Source: Bacteroidaceae bacterium | GTDB taxonomy: Bacteria > Bacteroidota > Bacteroidia > Bacteroidales > Bacteroidaceae | Direction: 5' to 3' | Length of the DNA stretch: 64,000 nucleotides | Assembly (NCBI GenBank): GCA_017466065.1 | Contig: JAFTUV010000017.1 | Coordinates: 124,001 to 188,000, forward strand | Part shown: piece after piece, positions 18,447 through 25,808 of the stretch | Position numbering within the stretch: position 1 is the first letter of the stretch | Layout: every line of letters starts with the position of its first letter | The notes under the pieces: model-generated | Seen by the model: the letters and a program-made list of their open reading frames with translations, nothing else | Told to the model about the DNA's origin: nothing | Databases searched by the model: none | Made by a program: the position numbers and the translations under genes

Positions 18447-18940
18447 TAGAGTGATATAAATTCGTAGCTGTTGCCTACGATTGAGAGATAGCGCATAAAT
18501 TCGGCTTGCGAAATTACAACTGTCGCGTGGTTGTCGTTGGGGTGAAAGCTCAACGACTTTTCTTTTTTAAGGTTCTCGTCGATGAAGAGGTGAACGTGGT
18601 TGTCGGTGTCGTTTATAAGACCGAACGGTGAAACGGAACCCGGTTGCAGCCCTAAGTATTTATCCATACGCTGTGGCGATGCAAAGGAGAGTTTGCCTTG
18701 GTGCAACAGTTGTTCAAGGTCGTGTATGGCAAGGTCGCGCTCACAGTCAAGCACCACCAGATAGTGTCTGTTCCCTTTGTGGTTGCGAAAGAAGAGATTT
18801 TTGCAGTGTTTCGAACCGTCGGCGCGCCATTGTGTGCGTGCAATCTCAATGGTGGGTGCCTCTTCGTGTGTGTACCAGCTATGTTCAATGCCATTGTCGG
18901 CAAGGTATTTCAATACTTTTTCTATGCGTTCGCTATTCAT
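18440..18940 (-). CDS. YbaK/ProX-type aminoacyl-tRNA editing domain protein
   Basis: The 166-residue stand-alone YbaK/ProX domain has the family's GxxxP-type loop (LGLQPGSVSPFGLIND) and a conserved Lys near residue 47 (GSKHCKNLFF). Such proteins remove wrong amino acids, mostly Ala or Cys, from tRNA(Pro) or related tRNAs in trans. The ND(T)DNHVHLFIDENL segment matches the PrdX/ProXp-ala subgroup best. The exact substrate is not decidable. A TATCTTCG -7 box lies 18 nt upstream of its ATG. Confidence 0.88.
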   Translation of the reverse strand: MNSERIEKVLKYLADNGIEHSWYTHEEAPTIEIARTQWRADGSKHCKNLFFRNHKGNRHYLVVLDCERDLAIHDLEQLLHQGKLSFASPQRMDKYLGLQPGSVSPFGLINDTDNHVHLFIDENLKKEKSLSFHPNDNHATVVISQAEFMRYLSIVGNSYEFISLYQ

Positions 18941-18957
18941 ATATTGGGTTGTTTTTG

Positions 18958-18965
18958 CGAAGATA
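18958..18965 (-). promoter_or_regulatory. -7 box of the ProX-type gene
   Basis: TATCTTCG on the minus strand, followed by CA as in most -7 boxes of this window. The 5' UTR would be about 14 nt. There is no clear -33 box. Confidence 0.4.
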
Positions 18966-19060
18966 GGGATAATTTATCGTAGTATCGTATATAATTTTCA
19001 AAATGCTCTTTATTTTATTAAATAAATGTAAACGAGGATGGGTAAACGGATTTTATTGAG

Positions 19061-19068
19061 TATCTTCG
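19061..19068 (+). promoter_or_regulatory. -7 box of the M16 protease gene
   Basis: TATCTTCG, 30 nt before the start codon, is a TAnnTTCG variant of the Bacteroidota -7 box. The -33 box is not clear. Confidence 0.4.
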
Positions 19069-19098
19069 CGGTGATTTTTGTAAAATGACAAATAATAT

Positions 19099-21915
19099 AT
19101 GAAAAGCGAATTTAAAAGAGCGTTTATGCCGTTGTTGCTTCTTCTTTGTGTGGCAATTCAGGCTGTGGCGCAGAAGGGTATCGAGCAGTTGCCCATCGAC
19201 CCGAGCGTGAGAATGGGTAAACTGAAAAACGGGCTCACATATTACATCAAGCACAATGAGGAGCCGAAGAAAAAAGTCAACTTTTATATTGCTCAAAAGG
19301 TGGGCTCTATTCAGGAGGAAGATAACCAACGTGGTCTTGCTCACTTCTTGGAACATATGTGTTTTAATGGAACCGAGCATTTCCCCGGCAAGAGCCTGAT
19401 AAATTATCTTGAAACGATAGGTGTTAAGTTCGGCGTGAACCTGAATGCATATACCTCAATCGAGGAAACTGTATATAATATAAATGATGTTCCGGTGGAT
19501 AGTGCAGGAGCTGTCGATTCGTGTTTGTGGATTTTGCGCGACTGGGCCGACGGACTCACTCTCGATGGTGAGGAGATTGACAAGGAGCGTGGCGTAATTC
19601 ACGAGGAGTGGCGACAGAGAAGCAATGCAACTTCGCGTATGTTCGACCAAGTGCTGCCAATTGTCTATCAGGGTGAGAAATACGCCTATCGTATGCCCAT
19701 AGGCACAATGGAGATTATCGACAGTTTCCCTCACAAGGCGTTGCGCGATTATTATGAAAAGTGGTACCGCCCCGACCTGCAAGGAATTATAGTTGTGGGT
19801 GATGTGGATGTTGACAATGTTGAGAAGAAGATAAAAAAGATTTTTAAGGGTATAAAGAAAGCCAAGAATCCTGCCGAGAGGGTATATTACCCTGTCTCGG
19901 ACAACGAGGGGCTCATTTTTGCACAAGGTACCGACAAGGAACAGCAGAATTATGCCTTCCAACTTATCTTCAAGCGCGATGCTACTCCACGTGAGCTGCG
20001 TAACACAAAGGAGTATAAACGTAACGACAGCAAGATGGCAATGATGACCAGTATGCTGAACACTCGTTTCACCGAGATTGCGATGAAGGAAAATCCTCCC
20101 TATCTTGGTGCCGGTGTCGATGATGATGATTTTATAGTGGCAAACACGAAGAAAGGTTTTATGTTTGCATTAAGCTGTAAAGTGGAGCGCATAAATGAGG
20201 CACTGCCTTCGGCACTTTGTGAGTTTGAACGTGCCAAACGCTTCGGCTTTACCGAGGGTGAGCTGCAACGTGTGAAGGCTTCTATGAATGCTGCAATAGA
20301 CAAGGCCTTTGCCGAGCGCGATAAAATGTCGAATGCTCAACGTGCACAGGATTATATAAGGAATTTCCTCGATAATACTTCGGCAATGTCGGTAGAGGAG
20401 GAATGCACACTCTTGAAGGAGATTGTGGAGAGTATTACACTCGAAGAGGTGAATGCGCTTCTGCCCGCACTGTGCACGAAGGATAATCGTGTGGCAATAT
20501 CGCTGGCACCGGCCAACGACAGTATAAAATATCCGGTGAAAGAGCAGATTGAAATGTTGTTGGCAGCTGTGGAACAGGCTCCCCTTCAACCTTATGTAGA
20601 TTCGATGAACGACGCTCCCTTGCTCGAAAATATCCCCGATGGTGGCAAGATTATCTCTACCGAAGAGGGTGTGTGGGGCTCCACTGTCTGGAACCTTGCC
20701 AATGGCATAAAGGTTATTGTGAAGCCCACCGATTTTGCAGCCGACAAAGTGTTGCTGAATGGTTACAGCTATGGTGGTACGGGCCGTTATGCTCACAATG
20801 AGCGAGTGAACCTGTTGCTTATTGGCCCGGTGATGCAGCTTGGCGGTGCAGGAGCATTTGATGCAATGCAACTGAACAAGAAGATGGCCGGTAGCACTGC
20901 TGTTGCCGGAGTGAGCACATCGACCTATCACGACAAAGTCTCCGCAACTTGCTCTCCAAAGGACTTGGAGGATATGTTCAAACTGCTTTATCTTAAATTC
21001 ACCGCACCGCGTAAAGACGAGGCTGCCTTGGAGGGATTCAAGACTCGTATGTATGGTTCGTTGAAGGATAGAGATATGAATCCTATGACTGCGATAAGCG
21101 ATTCTGTCAATAAGGCTATGTTCAATGGTCATCCAAGAATGGAACCCTTGCGTGCCGCCGATGTTGACAGCATCAGTTATGACAGAATAATGGAGATTTA
21201 CAACGACCGTTTCGGTGATGCCGGCGATTTTACTTTTGTGATAGTCGGTAATATTGAGAGCGATAAACTGCAACCGCTTGTCGAGAAATACATCGGCGGG
21301 CTGCCTGCTAACGGGCGCAAAGAGGTTCCGGTGGACCATAATGTGAACATACGCAAAGGTAAATTTATAAATAACTTCACAAGGAAGATGGAAACACCTG
21401 CCGGTACCGAGGTTATTATATATTCGGGCGATATTGAGGCAAATTTGCGCAACTCCATCCTGATGAGCTATTTGCAGCAGGTGATGACACTTGTCTACAC
21501 TACCGAGGTACGCGAGAAGGAGGGTGGCACATACGGAGTGGGTGTGCGTGGCAGCATCGACCGTTTGCCCAAGGGTGAATTTTTCTTCAATATAGAATTC
21601 AATATGGCTCCCGAACGCCGTGAGGAACTTACCGATATTATAATCGCGGAGTTGGAAAAAGTTGCCAAAGAGGGGCCCTCGCCCGAATATGTAGAGAAGG
21701 TGCGCAGCTATATGCTTAAAACTTTCGACGATGAGGGTAGGGAGAATTCCGCTTGGAGCAATTGGTTGCTCACCTATTATTTCTATGGCGAGGATTATTA
21801 TACCGAGTATAAGAATATTGTGAACAGCATCACTCCCGACGATATACGCCTTTTCCTCGATTATATAATAGGGCAGGGTAATTTCATAGAAGTGAGTATG
21901 GTGCCCGAGAAATAA
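19099..21915 (+). CDS. M16-family zinc metallopeptidase (pitrilysin-like), exported
   Basis: The 938-residue protein has a signal peptide (FMPLLLLLCVAIQAVAQ). The inverted zinc motif HxxEH is at H82-E85-H86 (AHFLEHM), with the third ligand region at ERGVIHEEWRQR. Two pairs of M16 halves follow, as in PqqL-like proteases; the second, inactive half carries the usual (R)EKEGGTYGVGVRG substrate-binding segment. It degrades peptides, probably in the periplasm. It is monocistronic, ends before a 40-bp perfect palindrome with a T-tract, and has its own -7 box. Confidence 0.93.
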   Translation: MKSEFKRAFMPLLLLLCVAIQAVAQKGIEQLPIDPSVRMGKLKNGLTYYIKHNEEPKKKVNFYIAQKVGSIQEEDNQRGLAHFLEHMCFNGTEHFPGKSLINYLETIGVKFGVNLNAYTSIEETVYNINDVPVDSAGAVDSCLWILRDWADGLTLDGEEIDKERGVIHEEWRQRSNATSRMFDQVLPIVYQGEKYAYRMPIGTMEIIDSFPHKALRDYYEKWYRPDLQGIIVVGDVDVDNVEKKIKKIFKGIKKAKNPAERVYYPVSDNEGLIFAQGTDKEQQNYAFQLIFKRDATPRELRNTKEYKRNDSKMAMMTSMLNTRFTEIAMKENPPYLGAGVDDDDFIVANTKKGFMFALSCKVERINEALPSALCEFERAKRFGFTEGELQRVKASMNAAIDKAFAERDKMSNAQRAQDYIRNFLDNTSAMSVEEECTLLKEIVESITLEEVNALLPALCTKDNRVAISLAPANDSIKYPVKEQIEMLLAAVEQAPLQPYVDSMNDAPLLENIPDGGKIISTEEGVWGSTVWNLANGIKVIVKPTDFAADKVLLNGYSYGGTGRYAHNERVNLLLIGPVMQLGGAGAFDAMQLNKKMAGSTAVAGVSTSTYHDKVSATCSPKDLEDMFKLLYLKFTAPRKDEAALEGFKTRMYGSLKDRDMNPMTAISDSVNKAMFNGHPRMEPLRAADVDSISYDRIMEIYNDRFGDAGDFTFVIVGNIESDKLQPLVEKYIGGLPANGRKEVPVDHNVNIRKGKFINNFTRKMETPAGTEVIIYSGDIEANLRNSILMSYLQQVMTLVYTTEVREKEGGTYGVGVRGSIDRLPKGEFFFNIEFNMAPERREELTDIIIAELEKVAKEGPSPEYVEKVRSYMLKTFDDEGRENSAWSNWLLTYYFYGEDYYTEYKNIVNSITPDDIRLFLDYIIGQGNFIEVSMVPEK

Positions 21916-22013
21916 AGGGGTCCATCCACTATAATCAGAAGATGAACCAAGAAGGCTCTTTTGCCGTTACGCTCATAAGCCTAAAAAAACAGTTCATTTT
22001 ATCCGACCTCCAA

Positions 22014-22062
22014 TCAATAAATGCAGTGTCCCGCGGGACACTGCATTTATTGATTTTTTTTG
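22014..22062 (+). terminator. 40-bp perfect palindrome with T-tract, terminator of the M16 gene
   Basis: Bases 22014-22033 and 22034-22053 are exact reverse complements, with TCCCGCGGGA at the centre, and are followed by TTTTTTTT. It lies between the convergent M16 and beta-barrel genes and may terminate both. The absence of any spaced loop is unusual for a terminator. Confidence 0.8.
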
Positions 22063-22074
22063 CTGCAAAGATTG

Positions 22075-22701
22075 TCAGAATGCAATTCCGAACCTTAATC
22101 CAAAGTTATTCAGGTTATTCTGTCGGTAGCTCATAATGTTGCATTTGTTTGTCGAGAAACTATAATACATTGCAATGTGAAAACCTATGCTGTTGGCCCA
22201 AGGGTAGAAATTGAAGCCTACTTCGGGTTGCATATAGAAGCCCCACGTCTTTTCCCTTCTCATAAAAATGTAATAGTAATTGGTGAATTCGGCGTAACAG
22301 GCTCCCAACTTCATTCCAACGTATGGTTGAAAGTCGCTCTCCACGAAACGGTAGCGTGCAAGCACACCGAAGGGAAGTGTGAACATCTGATGCTGTTGGT
22401 CGGTGCTTATCGACTGCGTTGCCGCAATGTTTATTGTGCGCCGCGACAAATATTCGTTGTTGGTGTGAAAATTCGCAAAACCACCCACTGCTATTCCGGA
22501 AGTTACATAGTATCCTCCCTCAAAGTTCATTCCCCAGCCGCTGGCGACATTGGAGAATTCATTATTCAAAGGAATGTTGAACTGCCAATCGACATTATAA
22601 TAACTGTCGAGCGATATTTGCGCCTTTGCCGTAGAGGTGGTAAACAACGTTGCGATTGCAACGATGAACCATATTTTTATAACTCGTTTCATAAAACTCA
22701 A
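22075..22701 (-). CDS. Small outer-membrane beta-barrel protein
   Basis: The 208-residue protein has a signal peptide (FIVAIATLFTTSTAKAQ) followed by alternating beta-strands of an 8-stranded OMP-type barrel (FEGGYYVTSGIAVGGFANFH, FGVLARYRF, YVGMKLGACYAEF), and ends with a Phe (FGLRFGIAF), the usual outer-membrane assembly signal. It is last in a three-gene minus-strand cluster, 12 nt after the DUF4136 lipoprotein. The function is unknown; OmpA/OmpX-like structural or receptor roles are possible. Confidence 0.82.
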   Translation of the reverse strand: MSFMKRVIKIWFIVAIATLFTTSTAKAQISLDSYYNVDWQFNIPLNNEFSNVASGWGMNFEGGYYVTSGIAVGGFANFHTNNEYLSRRTINIAATQSISTDQQHQMFTLPFGVLARYRFVESDFQPYVGMKLGACYAEFTNYYYIFMRREKTWGFYMQPEVGFNFYPWANSIGFHIAMYYSFSTNKCNIMSYRQNNLNNFGLRFGIAF

Positions 22702-22713
22702 ATTTAAATGTAA

Positions 22714-23328
22714 CTACTTTGTCAAGTATGGCGATTGTACAAAGGCTTGGTTAATGGCATTCATTGTTCTGAAATAACTCAGGCTGTTACCATATAGCAA
22801 GCCCGAGATGTAGGTATTCCAAATGATAGTGAGTTTCTTATCACTTCTGTTGGTCCTTTTGTCAACAAGCTCTCCAATAATAGAACCGGTGCTATAAGTA
22901 TAGTAGAACGAAAAGGGATAATACCAGCCGCCTCCGCCCCAATTCCAATAGCCGGGGTAAGCGTACCACCAAGGCCCGATGGTGTTGCTGAAATAATATG
23001 TGGTGTTCACATAACTTAATTGCAGAACAATGTCGGCATCGTTGCCTTTTGCAACTTTTGTGTAGCCACGCGCCTCGAAATGCCCGTTGAAGGCATCTAT
23101 TATGCGCTGTGAATTTTCGTTCTTCCAATAGGTGGGTTTTGTCTGGTCGTTGATAATGAGTATGCTGTCTATCACATAGAAATTATCAAAGGAGGCAAAG
23201 TCGGTGCCACTGTCGTAGTTGGTGAGCACAAGGTAATTGTCATCGAGTTTGTTGGTGTCGGGGTCCTTCTCGCACGATGTAAGAATGGCAAGCAGTGCCA
23301 GAAACGGTATTATTAGAATTCGTGTCAT
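22714..23328 (-). CDS. DUF4136 lipoprotein
   Basis: The 204-residue protein has a lipoprotein signal with lipobox LTSC at the end of ILIIPFLALLAILTSC. The mature part has the DUF4136 pattern: a YFSNTIGPWWYAYPGYWNWG stretch rich in Tyr and Trp, then IGELVDKRTN and a final helical QAFVQSPY segment. It is probably in the outer membrane facing the periplasm. It is the middle gene of the cluster with the NlpE-like lipoprotein (32 nt upstream) and the beta-barrel (12 nt downstream), which suggests a joint envelope role. No biochemical role is known for this family. Confidence 0.85.
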   Translation of the reverse strand: MTRILIIPFLALLAILTSCEKDPDTNKLDDNYLVLTNYDSGTDFASFDNFYVIDSILIINDQTKPTYWKNENSQRIIDAFNGHFEARGYTKVAKGNDADIVLQLSYVNTTYYFSNTIGPWWYAYPGYWNWGGGGWYYPFSFYYTYSTGSIIGELVDKRTNRSDKKLTIIWNTYISGLLYGNSLSYFRTMNAINQAFVQSPYLTK

Positions 23329-23360
23329 AATTTATCTGTTTAATGTGATTGATGAATTTG

Positions 23361-23849
23361 TTATTTCTTCCTTGTAAGTTTATGTGCCTGATTCTTTGAT
23401 GCAGGCTGCATATTCTTGTCGAGTTTCACAAGAGAGGTGTCGGCCGATAGTTTGAAATTCATTTTGGGCTTGCCTGTTTCCGACACAAATTCATATACGA
23501 CGGCAGTGCTGTCATTAGGTATTCCAATCATCACAAGTACTTCGCCTTTGTCGGTTTCTGCGGCAATGGCCTCGTCTATATAATTGGTGGTGATGGTGTA
23601 GGTGCCGTCGTCGTTAAGGCTTAATGTCTGAATAGTCAGGAGCACGTTGCCTATGTTGCCGTTGTTCATAGGAACTGTTCCTTCGAATGTGTAGGTCTGT
23701 AAATCGCCGATGGTGGAATCGTTGACCATAAAGATGCTGTCGCTCTCTACAACTACTCCTTGGGGTTGCGAATTACAACTGCCGCAAGAATTGCACGATG
23801 ATAATAAAATGGAAAGGGCGGTTGCCGATAGGATAATTACTTTTTTCAT
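23361..23849 (-). CDS. NlpE-like lipoprotein
   Basis: The start at 23849 gives a lipoprotein signal (VIILSATALSILLSSC) followed by a Cys-rich patch (CNSCGSCNS). The mature part matches the N-terminal domain of NlpE: TYTFEGTVPMNNGNIGNVLL, then LNDDGTYTITTNYID. NlpE senses envelope stress or copper through a CxxC in this loop; here the loop reads MNNG, without cysteines, although the extra N-terminal cysteines might replace it. An alternative start at 23879 adds 10 residues before the signal and is less likely. It is the first gene of the minus-strand envelope cluster. Confidence 0.75.
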   Translation of the reverse strand: MKKVIILSATALSILLSSCNSCGSCNSQPQGVVVESDSIFMVNDSTIGDLQTYTFEGTVPMNNGNIGNVLLTIQTLSLNDDGTYTITTNYIDEAIAAETDKGEVLVMIGIPNDSTAVVYEFVSETGKPKMNFKLSADTSLVKLDKNMQPASKNQAHKLTRKK

Positions 23850-23948
23850 TGTTGTTGATATTTTATGGTTATTCAGCAAAATAACATTTCAACAACAAGG
23901 TAGGTTTCTGCCCGTTTCGTTTAAGAAATAAAAAAATATTTATAATGT

Positions 23949-24005
23949 GTAAATAGAAATACGAGACTTCCGAAATTTATTCAGAAGCCTCGTATTTCTA
24001 TTTAC
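23949..24005 (-). terminator. Long hairpin terminator after the S41-type lipoprotein gene
   Basis: A 17-bp perfect stem (23949-23965 with 23989-24005) is extended after one mismatch by four more pairs. It lies 11 nt past the stop of the minus-strand gene at 24017. A strict T-tract is not directly adjacent, but the stem end is AT-rich. Confidence 0.65.
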
Positions 24006-24016
24006 CGCTCAACACT

Positions 24017-25243
24017 CTATTCTGTTGGCGGCAATGTTCCGTTGGCTATTATATAACTTATATTATTAAGGATATTTTCTTGCTTTGAGCCAAGCGGATA
24101 GATTGTGTAATAATTGCTGTATTCGTCAATGTTAAAGTCGGGTACCGATGCGGTGAGCGGCTCACCGGTTGCATCGAGTATGTAGGCTGTTACAGGGTTT
24201 ATCTTGAAGAGGTAGGGCGATTCATAGCATTCGGTATATAGAGCCATGCTATTGGATGCCTTGCCCACAATCCTTACATCGTTTCGTGCTGCTTGTATGG
24301 CTTTTATGAATACACTTGCAACGCCTTGGGTGCGGGCGGTGGTTATTATGTAGAGTGGTTTTTCGCTGACATTTAAACTTCCGGATGGAGTGAGTATATT
24401 CTCGCGACTGTCGCTGTCGATGTTTTTTGTGAGCGAACAGAATGTTCCTTGTTTGCCGGCCGGGATAAACGGGCTTGCTGCAACAGCTGCATCTGCGAGT
24501 GAGGTGCTGTTGTTGTATCGCAGGTCTATTATGATATTGTCGATTGCCTCGCCCGAGATTGTAGCAAGAGCGTTGTAAAGGGCATCGGCAGCCTCCTGCC
24601 CGTCGAATGTGTTACAAAGTATGTAACCGCTTCTGGTGGTAATATCGTCAATAATTGTTGTTACAGGAGTGGGGGACGGGGATATCTCAGTTGCTGCCGG
24701 CAGTGTTACCTTGTCGAGATTATCCCAAAAGTATTGCTCGGCAATGTCGTCGTAATCTATTGTGTGAACAGTGAGTTCCACCCCTGTGCCGGTGGAGAGC
24801 CTGTTTCCCGAACTTGTCGTAATTCTGTTACCGTCAATTTCGGATATCCACATACCACGCACAAGCCCGGCAGCAGCAGCCACGGAGGCGGGCTCTACAT
24901 ATTCTACAAGGGCGTATGTCTTTGATGGAGTTATCCCCAGCGGGTCACGCATAAGCGAATAGGTTATTCCATAGCTTGTTGCTGCAAGCGTGTCGGTGAA
25001 GAACGATACATTATCCTGTTGCAGAAGCAGTTTCTTGAAAAATTCTTTGGGAGTGGAAAAATAGATATTCTGTTTAACCTCTCCAATCGCTTCTGCCCAC
25101 AGATACACTTCTTTCATTTGGGAATAGATCCATTGATTCTCTTGTGTGAGCGAGTTAAATTCACCCGAACGGTCCTCTCCGCAACTGCACAGAAGCAGTG
25201 CGAACAAGGGGAGTGTGACGATTTTCTTTAATATCTTTTTCAT
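24017..25243 (-). CDS. S41-family (C-terminal protease-like) lipoprotein lacking the catalytic pair
   Basis: The 408-residue protein has a lipobox (LFALLLCSC), a PDZ-like domain (about residues 95-160: YALVEYVEPASVAAAAGLVR, GMWISEIDGN) and an S41 protease-like domain (IIDLRYNN, LYIITTARTQGVAS, VRIVGK). Compared with the active S41 enzyme at 61083-62693 in this window, where Ser 295 and Lys 320 form the dyad, the equivalent positions here read Val and Met. It is therefore probably a pseudoprotease that binds peptides. A TAAATTTG -7 box lies only a few bases before the ATG. It is monocistronic. Confidence 0.8.
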   Translation of the reverse strand: MKKILKKIVTLPLFALLLCSCGEDRSGEFNSLTQENQWIYSQMKEVYLWAEAIGEVKQNIYFSTPKEFFKKLLLQQDNVSFFTDTLAATSYGITYSLMRDPLGITPSKTYALVEYVEPASVAAAAGLVRGMWISEIDGNRITTSSGNRLSTGTGVELTVHTIDYDDIAEQYFWDNLDKVTLPAATEISPSPTPVTTIIDDITTRSGYILCNTFDGQEAADALYNALATISGEAIDNIIIDLRYNNSTSLADAAVAASPFIPAGKQGTFCSLTKNIDSDSRENILTPSGSLNVSEKPLYIITTARTQGVASVFIKAIQAARNDVRIVGKASNSMALYTECYESPYLFKINPVTAYILDATGEPLTASVPDFNIDEYSNYYTIYPLGSKQENILNNISYIIANGTLPPTE

Positions 25244-25248
25244 ATTTG

Positions 25249-25278
25249 CAAATTTACTCCTTTTCGGGTTAATTGCAA
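25249..25278 (-). promoter_or_regulatory. Promoter of the S41-type lipoprotein gene
   Basis: On the minus strand, TTG (25278-25276), a 19-nt spacer and TAAATTTG (25256-25249) fit the phylum consensus. The ATG begins only 6 nt after the -7 box, so the transcript may be leaderless. Confidence 0.55.
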
Positions 25279-25350
25279 GGGGTGGGGTGCTTTTATTGTG
25301 TTTAAAGCCCTATAAAATTAAGAAGCCGTTTTAACAAATCCCCCATTTAC

Positions 25351-25380
25351 TATTGAACCTTAAATAAATTTATTTATTTT
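25351..25380 (+). promoter_or_regulatory. Promoter of the candidate structured RNA
   Basis: TTG at 25351-25353, a 19-nt spacer and a TATTTTTG -7 box at 25373-25380 form one of the best promoter matches in the window. The predicted start is near 25384. Confidence 0.65.
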
Positions 25381-25383
25381 TGC

Positions 25384-25720
25384 AATTGCATATCGCTTGC
25401 AGAAGCCCGATATGGGTTATGTGGGAGGGTGCAAAATTTTATTGAAAAGCGTTTACTAACGCTCTTTCTTGGCTGTCTGGAACTTCGCAACTTCTAATCT
25501 CTGTCAAGAATGTAGCAGCGGTAGATGCCTTGTGGTGTGTCTATGCATGCCGTTTACACTATGGTTGTTGATGTTTATACATCATTGACAACTGTTAGTG
25601 TATAGGTTTGTTATATACATACAGCGTGAGGCTTCTGCGTTGCTCGTTCAACAGAGATAGGCAATGCGAAGGCCTCAGATAGCGGGACGAGTAACAGGTA
25701 TGGACTCTCACGCTTTTTTT
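25384..25720 (+). ncRNA. Candidate structured non-coding RNA, about 335 nt, identity unknown
   Basis: This region has a strong upstream promoter, no plausible coding sequence and several stable helices. A long hairpin at 25556-25601 pairs ACACTA with TAGTGT, GTTGT with ACAAC and TGATGT with ACATCA. A second hairpin pairs 25628-25643 with 25661-25676, with two G-U pairs. The 3' end is closed by AGCGTGAG (25623-25630) with CTCACGCT (25707-25714), followed by TTTTTT. CTCGTT near 25644 could also pair with GACGAG near 25686. It does not show the tmRNA, SRP RNA or RNase P core. A 6S-like or Bacteroidales-specific regulatory RNA is possible. It could also be a leader of the downstream operon, but the terminator argues for a separate transcript. 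Confidence 0.55.
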
Positions 25721-25808
25721 GTGTCCGATAGGCACATTTAATCAAAACATAATAGTCAGGTTATTAGAAGTCCGTAACCAAAAGAGCATTAGGCACAATG
25801 GTTGGGGA

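Noticed and set aside
20170..21339. Long minus-strand open frame of about 390 codons opposite the M16 gene
   Set aside because: It lies fully inside the M16 protease gene; the composition is rich in His, Cys and Ile as expected of an antisense shadow, and no family is recognisable.
21942..22136. Small plus-strand open frame after the M16 gene
   Set aside because: It runs through the 40-bp palindrome and into the antisense of the beta-barrel gene, and lacks any recognisable feature.
25384..25720. tmRNA, SRP RNA or RNase P RNA identity for the structured RNA
   Set aside because: There is no tRNA-like acceptor end with GGTTCGA, no SRP GGAAG tetraloop domain and no RNase P P4 core; RNase P RNA is found at 45575-45940.
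25719..25808. Extended N-terminus of the SNF2 protein
   Set aside because: The extra 30 codons overlap the terminator of the candidate RNA and have no similarity to the family; the ATG at 25809 starts the PLD-like domain directly.
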